From Saccoglossus kowalevskii (taxonomy: Eukaryota > Hemichordata > Enteropneusta > Harrimaniidae), in assembly GCF_000003605.2 (NCBI RefSeq), contig NW_003141813.1, positions 229,204 through 253,142 on the forward strand: DNA of 23,939 bases. The letters are read 5' to 3'. Below are positions 8,727 through 16,658 of the stretch, piece by piece; the stretch's first letter is position 1; every line of letters starts with the position of its first letter. The notes under the pieces are model-generated. The model was not told where the DNA came from, searched no databases, and saw nothing but the letters and a program-made list of their open reading frames with translations. The position numbers were made by a program, and so were the translations under genes.

Positions 8727-9059
8727 GTTATTTTTGCTATGAACTACGTGCAAACCCCAAAACTGGAAACTGGAGCAATTTCCTTGTAGCCTTCCTTTAA
8801 TGTTGCTTCAAAGTTGTTGGAAACGCTGAAACCACAAGCCTGATTGTAGGTTCCATTCATAAAATCATGTACAGAAAACGAAGTGAACAGCCATTCGAAC
8901 TCACGGGGTAACCACAGCATTTTTGTCGTGTTGTCTCATGTGTACTTGTTTATTTATTTTTTTTGAATATGCCAATAGTTTTTTCCCAGCAGCGCCTTGC
9001 ATGATTTGTTTTTTTCTCTCAATCAAAATTCTATTTTTTAAAGAATTTGTTAAGCCACC
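8727..9059. other. Non-coding spacer, nothing recognised
   Basis: T-rich runs at 8950-8960 and 9008-9014 precede the candidate small frame. No other feature is supported. Confidence 0.35.
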
Positions 9060-9146
9060 ATGAATTCAAAAGGTCGGCCCTTCACCGAGGCCATCCCCAA
9101 TGTGCTCCCACCGGAAATTGACACTTACGTGGGCCCAGATGCGTAA
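9060..9146 (+). CDS. Candidate small ORF or first coding exon, function unknown
   Basis: The ATG at 9060 sits in GCCACCATGA, close to the ideal Kozak context, with an in-frame TAA two codons upstream of GCCACC. The 28-residue product starts MNSKGRPFTEAIPNVL. Its codons are GC-rich (CGG CCC TTC ACC GAG GCC ATC CCC) in an AT-rich neighbourhood. The frame stops at TAA 9144-9146, but GTAAAT at 9143 is a fair splice donor, so it may be an exon that continues elsewhere. The opposite strand also has an open frame here and a GTAAGT donor, so orientation is not certain. No family is recognised. Confidence 0.25.
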   Translation: MNSKGRPFTEAIPNVLPPEIDTYVGPDA

Positions 9147-9149
9147 ATG

Positions 9150-9670
9150 TCTTATGCAAATTCGGAAGAATTCGTGAATGGAACCCCATGGGATAGTAAT
9201 GTAGTTATACTTTATACTTTATTTAAAGAGAGTAGTCTGCAGTAGTTATATAAATTTGTGTTAGAAACCCCGAATATAATATTTACAGATTACGATAATT
9301 ACAAAGCAAATACGAATACAATTTAGACGTTCACAGTAGAACAGATTACTAGTAATGTCACGTGGTATCATGTACACATTTACGATATTCATGCTTCAGA
9401 CTCAAACTCCGGAGTGTGATGTCATTTTTTTAACGACGATGGGGATACCGTTCCAGATGCTTACAGAAAAATGTGGAAAGACTCTCTGATTGACGATGCA
9501 TTCAAACTTGGGAGCATATACATTATTTAACCACTAGTCGTGTTTGTGTCTCATAGATATTTTGATAATTTACTTAAAAATATATTGAGACCATGAACCG
9601 TGTTTTTTTATCACAGATTGGAGTTGTGTCCCCCATTTCTGGGCGTTCGTGTAAATCATATCTCTGCCAC
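9150..9670. other. Non-coding spacer, nothing recognised
   Basis: AT-rich, with no supported frame, RNA or repeat. Confidence 0.35.
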
Positions 9671-9721
9671 TTCCGGCGAACTACTTTTTCCGGCGAAGTA
9701 CCACATCCGGCGAACTACCCA
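9671..9721 (+). repeat. Three 17-bp tandem units with TTCCGG motif
   Basis: TTCCGGCGAACTAC starts at 9671, a one-base variant at 9688, and ATCCGGCGAACTAC at 9705, a period of 17. The core resembles an ETS-factor site, although spacing alone does not show function. Confidence 0.75.
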
Positions 9722-10116
9722 CATATACCGGTACACAAACTAGTATGTTGATTATTTTAAAATGAATTGTTTTAGAAAAACATCGCCTTTGTTTCTCAGC
9801 TCAATGTCTCTCGATAATGTGAATAAAACATGAACTTCCTATATCAAGAAATGTCTCTTTGCTAATATTGTGTGGAGTAATCTGCGTGACCACAGCGACC
9901 ACCGCGCAAGTGGACGGTCGCCCAAGCTGACAATAAACACTACAACATACCAAATATACAGTATCCGTGAACATACTCAGTGCTTGGGCGAATTTGTCGT
10001 GGTTATGTGTTCGATTCATCCCGCGTTACGCGTTCGTCTGTTCGTAAATGTTTCTTTAATTTATACAGACAATATGCAAATGTCGAGTTGAAATATACAA
10101 GATACCTAAAATAGCT
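9722..10116. other. Unassigned DNA with a spaced inverted repeat
   Basis: TCGCCCAAGC near 9919 pairs with GCTTGGGCGA near 9983. A box-B-like GTTCGATTC at 10010-10018 has no credible box A, so no tRNA is called. Confidence 0.35.
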
Positions 10117-10249
10117 TACTGTAGAATACTTTATTTTAGCTTGGAATTAATTTTCGCTGAAGGGATGATTCAGTGAAAATAAAATCCATACAAAACGCTT
10201 AAAATGTGTTTTCAGCGAAAATTAATTCCAGCTAAAATATTTTGCAGTA
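10117..10249 (+). mobile_element. TA-type MITE, family M2, copy a (short)
   Basis: Ends TACTGTAGAATACTTTATTT and the inverted ...AAAATATTTTGCAGTA. The arms contain GGAATTAATTTTCGCTG and CAGCGAAAATTAATTCC. At 133 bp it lacks about 50 interior bases of the longer copies at 12645 and 21301. The first seven bases are the same as in family M1, so the two families probably used one transposase. Confidence 0.8.
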
Positions 10250-10501
10250 TTTGAACGTATTAGTAGACCCCACGTTAGCTCCGTGTCGGCTTCTAGGTGT
10301 ATTTCTTGTCAAAAATGCTGTCTGATTTTGCACGGGGCTAGGAAGAAGGTCGGAACCCCGATTATAACTGCCCAGCATTATGATACGTGTGAATTATATG
10401 CCGTTTAAATCCCTGACTTGTTGTGTGATTTATAATTCATTTAATTAATAATAATCTAATTACAAGCACGTGAACATATAAGGCAACACACAACATGGAA
10501 T
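10250..10501. other. Non-coding spacer, nothing recognised
   Basis: No supported feature. Confidence 0.35.
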
Positions 10502-10594
10502 TTAAATCGCGGTGGTCGTCGCGCAGCGCGTGTTAGAATTTCATGTAAATAAACAATGTATTTTACACGCGTTGTATACGTCGCCACCCTTTAA
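10502..10594 (+). mobile_element. TTAA-type MITE, family T2, internally deleted copy
   Basis: TTAA at 10502-10505 and 10591-10594 flank an 85-bp core that starts ATCGCGGTGGTCGTCGCGC. It shares GAATTTCATGTAAATAAACA and CACGCGTTGTATACGTCGC with the complete copy at 21665-21797. The segment after GTATACGTCGC is deleted up to CACCCT. Confidence 0.75.
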
Positions 10595-10704
10595 ACTTGC
10601 GCTGCTCTGCACAGCGGCTGCGAAGCTTCGTTAATGAAAATACAAACGAGTTTTCTTCGCGGGATTACGCAATAAAACAAACGAATTGTTGTTTTATTTC
10701 TTAG

Positions 10705-10926
10705 CTGTATGTGCAGTTGTCTTCTTGGATTGCGTTTCAACGAAAACGGCATCCACCTTATCGCACCAGTGCCCACTATGTGAACACGAAGCTAATGAAC
10801 CGTTCGCGCCACCTGTCACCAACAGCGATACCACCGTCGCCGGTTGTTTATTACAGCATAACCTGCCGTTGGTGTGTTTGTCGCCTGTCATTAAACAACC
10901 GGAAGTGTTGATTTATTGATGAACCG
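10705..10926 (+). other. Candidate non-coding or terminal exon between good splice sites
   Basis: TTGTTTTATTTCTTAG ending at 10704 is a strong splice acceptor, and CCG followed by GTAAGT at 10927 is a strong donor. The 222 bases between them are GC-richer than the surroundings. All three forward frames meet a stop before the donor, so it cannot be a simple internal coding exon. It could be an untranslated exon, a long non-coding RNA exon or chance. Frames open on both strands make any protein call unsafe. Confidence 0.25.
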
Positions 10927-12644
10927 GTAAGTCATGAATGAAACAAACCTGCGTCAACTGGATGTAATGACGTCACTGTTGAGTCACGTGACACGGGTGC
11001 AAGTTTTGAAAGTTCGTGACTTGAATTCGAGATTGTGGCCGTGTAGAAAAAAATGTAACAAACGAATTGTGTCGTATTCTTGTTTTCTTCAAGCTTTTAT
11101 TATGAAAAAGTAAAGTTTAAAAGTTTGAAAAAAAAAATCAACAAAAAAACTAGCGAAAACCAATGTAGATTCTCCAGTTACCCTGAATGCATTGCGACAG
11201 GTTATAATCTATCGAGTGATTTTTAATTTTACCGATTTTCATGTTTTTAGCACCTTCAGCAGAATCAACCGTATTGTAAAATTATCACACAGACGTGTAC
11301 AGCATACTTCATGTTCTGTATATTTTCATGGAACTCAATAAATCAAAATCTAATCAGATATTATCGACCATTCGTCGATTTCCGGTGCGCGTGTAAGTTA
11401 CAAGCAATCGAGCAACTACGTATGTCGGTATTCCATGTTTGGAGTACTGACGTCATAGACCCAAACATAGTAACCGTGCACGTCACAGCTTTGCTGTTAC
11501 TATATTTGTCAGAAATTGAAAGTTTAAAGACAGTTTCTGAATAAAAATGAAAAAGCTACCCGCATTAATTTTAGCTACAATTTGATCAGAAACAATTTAA
11601 CAATTGTCATTTTCTTGGCTTACTAAAGCTATTATAGGTCGTTGACTACGGTTTTATGAAAGTCTTTGAATTTGTTTTTATATATTTTACTTATGGATTG
11701 CTTAATGCTATCAAGATCATAAGTGAAAACTAACAATGGCGTTACGAACCATTTAAAAAAAGTGATAATACTTTATGCGGATTGCGAAAATGACACACTA
11801 TTCGTTCTATTAAAAACAAATTTGCATTTTTTTCAAACTCGACATGAAACAATGTGTATCGAACTATTTAAAAAAACAGAGGAAAAAGAGGAGTGTGGAC
11901 CAATTTGTAAAGATGAACTAGTTTTAGTAATTTGTTGTATGCTAACACATGGACGGTGGAGCGTGTTGTCATGTCAACGCCGTCATCATGATCATGTGCG
12001 TCCACATCGAATTAATCGCGTACGGGAAACTGTATTGATCGAACTTAAGATCTAAAAATACATTTTATTGTTTAGAAACAGTCAATTTTAGTCGTTTTCG
12101 TAAAACCTCACCTTATTTCGTTCTTCATGAGACGACCGTCAACCGAACCTAGCGTGCATAGGCTTGATGATGCAATAACCTGAAATACGTGGTTCATAGA
12201 GGACGCCATTTACCATCTTCGCAACTTACCCTGTTAACATAATTTACCTTTCCTCGACTCATGGTTTACTATTTTAGAATACCATTCATAGTCGAATTAA
12301 GTCTATGCTTCCTCAGTAATTAGTTAATAGCGATTTTTTTTTCAAAATGTACCGACAATCTCAGATTCAATATACAGGTAAAAAAAAACGCTTTGATGTC
12401 GGATGCCATTTCTTTTTTTTTAGGTCTTAATTATCTCTACTAACATTAACACGCGCAAAAAAATGGAGTGATATCCCAATATCTGCACTGATTTGCATAC
12501 TGTTTTCGGATTTACACCCGGAACTCAACGATTACAACTTGTAAAATAATATAAATTGGCAGAAAAATGAATTCAGCATAAAACAAGTGACACACAGATC
12601 CTCGGGCCACTGGTATATAGAGGGCGATTTACGCACTAGAGAAG
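10927..12644. other. 1.7 kb without a supported gene
   Basis: TGACGTCA occurs at 10968 and 11448. A 110-codon frame at 11723-12055 begins with GTG and shows no motif. GTAAGT donor-like sites are at 10927 and about 11394. Nothing further is supported. Confidence 0.35.
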
Positions 12645-12830
12645 TACTGTGATATACTGATTTCAGCTGGAATTAATTTTCACAGAAACAGACTTTTTGC
12701 TTATTTTTGATGAGTTGAATGCAAAATATAGGAAAAAAAGTATATTCGCTGGATGTTATTTTCACTGAAATATTCCTTTAGCGAAAATAGAGAAAATAAA
12801 TTCCGAGCGAAAATTAAGTATTTTACAGTA
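12645..12830 (+). mobile_element. TA-type MITE, family M2, copy b
   Basis: Begins TACTGTGATATACTGATTTC and ends AAGTATTTTACAGTA. The interior has GCTGGAATTAATTTTC, TTGATGAGTTGAATG and CGAAAATTAAG. It is 186 bp, close to the 188 bp of the copy at 21301-21488. It is followed 92 bases later by a second shared block at 12922-12972. Confidence 0.75.
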
Positions 12831-12921
12831 ACTGGCTGATAAGTACCGCTCTTTCGCACCCTAATATGAAACAACAACACAACCAATCACGGTGGTCGAT
12901 TAAAACGACTTGGTCTTCACC

Positions 12922-12972
12922 CATATACGTCATTTTGACGTCACAGACGCGTTATGTCACTAGAGGGCGCGA
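12922..12972 (+). repeat. Shared block with CRE and CTCF-like motif, copy 1
   Basis: CATATACGTCATTTTGACG leads into TGACGTCACAGA and then GTCACTAGAGGGCGC at 12956-12970. The same order occurs at 21520-21570, also downstream of an M2 MITE. CACTAGAGGGCGC fits the core CTCF consensus. The protein's presence here is inferred, not shown. Confidence 0.55.
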
Positions 12973-13355
12973 TTCAGGATTGCTTCATAAAGCTGACGGG
13001 ACACGGACGTAGTTGTCTACTACTATTAAAATAGATCATTAGATTTCCTAGAATCGATTCTTGTAATTTTAAAATGTACTTATACAGGATTCAGTAAAAG
13101 GCTTTGCGAAAAATCGTACAAATTTGGAAAGTAACATTAACAGGGTTTTCTACGAACATTGGAACAGAATATACATGATTCGTTATAATCTGACAAAGTC
13201 GCGTGAGCTGCGCCCTCCGCGGTGCTCCAACCCGTTAGTGGAATCTCACGTCTACATGTCAGACGAGATTCGCTAATGCCAGTCGAGCTCTTTGAGATCA
13301 ATAGGGCCACGTGACTTGTTTTGCGTCATTTCCTTCCGTCATCGCATCCACCATT
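12973..13355. other. Non-coding spacer, nothing recognised
   Basis: No supported feature. A frame starting at 13292 is open on both strands and is treated as chance. Confidence 0.35.
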
Positions 13356-13659
13356 CCATATACCATGGTTTCTATTATGGCTACTACGGAGATAGTACAC
13401 AAAGTAAAGAATGGTCGCATAGACCACTTTCCCGGAAGTCGAAGATGGTGACGGTGTTTCGCATGCGCGCATCCGTTTTGGGATGTAACGTAAATTTGCA
13501 CGCGTGATATTATGCTTCTGGGTGTACCAATCGACGTAACAAAAATAGAATTCCCTTCTATCGACTATTAGTAAACTGATATGTTTGTATTTTCCGCCGT
13601 GACAAAGCAGGAGTATTTTTACACCCCAGTTTTGCTATTTCCGGGAAAGTGGTATATGG
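13356..13659. repeat. Broken inverted-repeat element
   Basis: ACCACTTTCCCGGAA at 13423-13437 is the exact reverse complement of 13639-13653. Adjoining the right arm is TGGTATATGG (13650-13659), whose complement CCATATACCA is at 13356-13365, about 57 bases away from the left arm. The left arm therefore looks split, with ACCA at both edges of the split. This could be a MITE whose terminal repeat was hit by another insertion. The coding potential is nil. Confidence 0.45.
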
Positions 13660-14394
13660 CTGTAGAATGCAGTACGTACATAATAATGGCCTGAACTTGT
13701 GCACGCAATGCAAGCATTACTTTTCCGTTAGCGAGAGTTGACGGCATTGTTTCAAGTTGATATACTAGTTAACTAACTGTAATCATAGAATTCAGAAACT
13801 AACCCCCCGGGGTCGCCGTTCATAGATTCGAACAGTCGATCAGATAGCTTATTTTGTGTAGAATAAGAGATACTTTATACAGTGATCTACCATTGTAATA
13901 AAAAATCAATCAGTTGTTTTCAAGTGATTTTTTTGTGCTTATTCAGTGACAATGTACGTATAATGACTTGAAATAATAACTTGAAAGAGCGGTGGCCGTC
14001 GAGCCACGCATGCGCGAAATATGGGTCTCATATACACAAAGATGGCGATCAGTTTGAATGTTGCGCCGACCAATGAATAGAAACTGAGAGGTTACCAAGA
14101 TATGATTAGGTAATAATGTTTGAGTGATTGGAAGGTATCGAAATAGTTGCCGGCGGTAATTGGTGCAGGTGGCGCCCAGGGCATAACTAGTACTTATGAT
14201 TTAATTTGAAAACCGCATTGGGTTGTGGGAAAATCAATATTTATCATCTCATGCTCATGCGCGGCACGACGACGAGCGCCCTTCAAGCGACAACCCGTCC
14301 ATACGAGTTTTGCTTGCGCCATGCATTTTCTACAGTTATCCTGCATCAAACGCATGCTGCCGCCTCTATTTATCATTTTATCGTAATATACCAA
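13660..14394. other. Unassigned DNA with a possible T2 fragment
   Basis: GAGCGGTGGCCGTCG at about 13988 resembles the end of TTAA family T2, but the right half is missing. Overlapping frames on both strands at 14194-14493 are not called. Confidence 0.35.
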
Positions 14395-14607
14395 TTCTCT
14401 GGGACGGACATCCGGGCATTTTCATCGCATAGCAACCATCACGGTGAAAACAAAGGCCAAAAACTTTCGAAAGAAACTTATACTTTGGGATAGTTGTTGA
14501 GACTGTTTTGAACAGTGTAACAAAATTGCCTCCTATATGTACAATATACATTTTATTGCTCGGGATTAATTCAAAGTTAAGTTTGTGCTGTTTCTTCGAA
14601 TTTAGCT
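14395..14607 (+). repeat. Dispersed repeat R1, copy 3
   Basis: Matches 5075-5293 over its full length: GGACATCCGGGCATTTTCA, ACCATCACGGTGAAAACAAA, CTTTGGGATAGTTGTTGAGA, GAACAGTGTAACAA, TTCAAAGTTAAGTTTGTG and AATTTAGCT. No tandem array follows this copy. Confidence 0.75.
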
Positions 14608-14660
14608 ATTTTCACCAACTCTTCGACCGGCGTTCCTCAACAGTCCATACAAATACATCG

Positions 14661-14849
14661 TACAGCGGAATTTATTTTCGCTATTTCCGCTCAAAGGATG
14701 AATCAGTGGAAATAAAATCCAGTGAAAGTAATCCCTTGTCTTCATTTTAAATTCAACTCATCAAAAATCGGTGAAGCTAAACTTTATATAAAATAGTCAA
14801 AATGTCCTTTCAATGAAAATTGATTCCCGCTAAAATAAAGATTTATACC
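14661..14849 (+). mobile_element. TA-type MITE, family M2, copy c (diverged)
   Basis: GCGGAATTTATTTTCGCT at the left and AATGAAAATTGATTCCCGCT plus AAAATAAAGATTTATA at the right are diverged M2 arms. The interior has AAATTCAACTCATCAAAAAT, as in the copy at 21301. The terminal TACTGTA is eroded to TACAG-like sequence on the left. Confidence 0.6.
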
Positions 14850-15771
14850 GTGTGAACTCGGCGATCAGTAGGTGTTGCTATACTATCAACGTTGGTGGCG
14901 CAATTATATGTGAATTGAAGCCTTTACATACATTAGCGGTGCCTAAAAGACGTGGTCGTGTTCCCATTTTGGCATCCTGAGTAATCGAGATAAAAATCCC
15001 GGGATGAATTTCATAAAGTCCTTGTACTATATAACAATCTTTATGAAACAAAAGCCGCCACGCTAACAGATACATCTAATGTCCTTGAAATGACCCGGAT
15101 GACCCGGAAACAAATCATTGTACGACTTCGGATTGCAGTGAGCGATACACGTTGGTGATGATCATTGTTTAACTGCACGGATGACGTCATTCTATTCAAT
15201 GTCATAATTAAGGTAATTAGCTTTTGTGGTAATAATTCATACGGGCCTGGTGTCTAACGAATTAGACGCCAAAAAGTCACTGCGAATCTAAATGCTGATA
15301 GTACGTATTACAGTCGCTGACTTACAATCCGCTGTACACACCGGTCTAGAATAAGTTTAAAATACGGTTATGTGTACCGTCACATCACTGCCGTTTTCTG
15401 GATCTGATACCCTTAAATGCCTGACCACGGTGCTCCGTCGTTATTATAATCATTCCGTAACCGAACGCGTCGGGAAGTTGGGATTTTATATTGCTAGATA
15501 GCCATTTACATGGCGACGTTCATTGCATTCCTAGATTATTGAATCAACTGTAGTCAGTATTTCTGTTCACTCTCTTCTGTGTCTCCGTGGCATGAGACAA
15601 TACTCGAATCATGTGTGACGTTCTAGGTTGAACAATCAGTCTCAATGTGAATACGTCGTGACTAACGTATACTAGTACTCGGTTCATCGTTTGAAGTGGG
15701 TCAGTGAGTTCGTGATTCCATCACCGCCACTCTAACTATTCTCAGATACTTTCGTTTATTTTGCCCACGTA
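14850..15771. other. 0.9 kb without a supported gene
   Basis: TGACGTCA is at 15182. No frame with recognisable content and no RNA gene was seen. Confidence 0.4.
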
Positions 15772-15820
15772 TGGTGGCGTTCGCGCAGCACTTGTTCGAA
15801 TTTCATCGCTATGAGTCGCT
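15772..15820 (+). mobile_element. Fragment of TTAA-type MITE, family T2
   Basis: GGTGGCGTTCGCGCAGC, TTGTTCGAATTTCATCG and CGCTATGAGTCGC match two separated parts of the complete copy at 21665-21797, with the middle deleted. TTAA ends are not preserved. Confidence 0.45.
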
Positions 15821-15961
15821 GCAATTTAGTTTTCCTCCGTACTAAAAGTATTCAAAAACCGAAACAATGGATTTACATATTCTATATTTGACCATATTTT
15901 AAATGATATAGAGTTAGCTATGAATTTTAAGAAACTTAGTGTTCTTTTTAGTGGAATTTAG

Positions 15962-15970
15962 TATAAAAAG
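15962..15970 (+). promoter_or_regulatory. TATA-like box upstream of the BTB-Kelch gene
   Basis: TATAAAAAG followed by GGTG, about 690 bases before the ATG at 16659. A start near 15992 and a donor GTAAGT at 16115 would make a short 5' exon spliced to 16656. This is one model only: a second donor-like GTGAGT is at 16261, and an A-run at 16058-16074 makes the proposed exon look repeat-derived. Confidence 0.3.
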
Positions 15971-16114
15971 GGTGTACGTAGGGAGATAGGGCGACCGGGA
16001 TTAGGTCAACATGTAAAATGCGTCACATGTTTACTGCCGTCTCTCACACATTGGGCCAAAAAAAAAAAAAAAAACTATGTTGCCCTCAAGTCGGAAAATT
16101 GAAAAATTGAGTCG

Positions 16115-16655
16115 GTAAGTCGGATTTTTTTTAAACTTCATAGTATTCAGAGAAATACAGATCAACCCGAGGTTCAAAGTCGCCACTTATCTCTCCGGGG
16201 ACCAAACAACGGTCCGGGATCATTAATTTTTAGAGGAAACACTTTTTTACTGCTAAAAATGGTGAGTTTTTAATATTTGGGCCTATTTAAAAAAAAGAAA
16301 AGAAAAACGCGACCCGATATTTCATATTTTTCGGTCGGTCGACAAAACATTTTTTTGGCCTTATAGATGATTTAGCGAAGTTTTTAAAACTTAAAGATCT
16401 CAGTTCAATTAAATACTAGTACAGACTTTCATTATTTTCATTATATGTAAAATAATGTAAAAAAATATAAATTATTTTCACTGACATTTAATTTCACGAA
16501 GTTAACATTTCGGGCATATTCACTTGGTCGTCACGCCGCGCATGCGTGACACGTGTGTTGATAAACATATTGGTTTTCCTACAATCCAAAAAGCTTTACC
16601 GATTGAGGATGCTTATAAGTGATTTTTAATTGTTTATTCATTTATAGATTTGCAG
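16115..16655 (+). other. Proposed 5' UTR intron of the BTB-Kelch gene
   Basis: The acceptor side, TTTATAGATTTGCAG ending at 16655, is good and lies three bases before the ATG. The donor at 16115 is a choice among several. The sequence between has T-rich and A-rich runs and, at 16480-16525, a patch resembling MITE family M1 (TTTTCACTGACATTT, ATTTCGGGCATATTCACT). No reading frame is supported. Confidence 0.35.
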
Positions 16656-16658
16656 GAA

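Noticed and set aside
10010-10018. Possible tRNA (box-B-like GTTCGATTC)
   Set aside because: No matching box A or acceptor stem was found at the needed spacing.
9801-10091. Overlapping frames on both strands
   Set aside because: Neither has a recognisable feature, and part overlaps inverted-repeat sequence.
10686-10919. A frame resembling a signal peptide plus cysteine-rich domain
   Set aside because: The start would be TTG. The hydrophobic start overlaps a polypyrimidine splice acceptor, and three other frames in the region are also open.
11723-12055. A 110-codon forward frame
   Set aside because: It starts with GTG, and its first ATG is about 45 codons in. No motif is visible and codon use is AT-driven.
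16650-16658. TTG start for the BTB-Kelch protein
   Set aside because: Non-ATG initiation is unlikely when an ATG follows three codons later. The TTG also lies within the splice-acceptor sequence.
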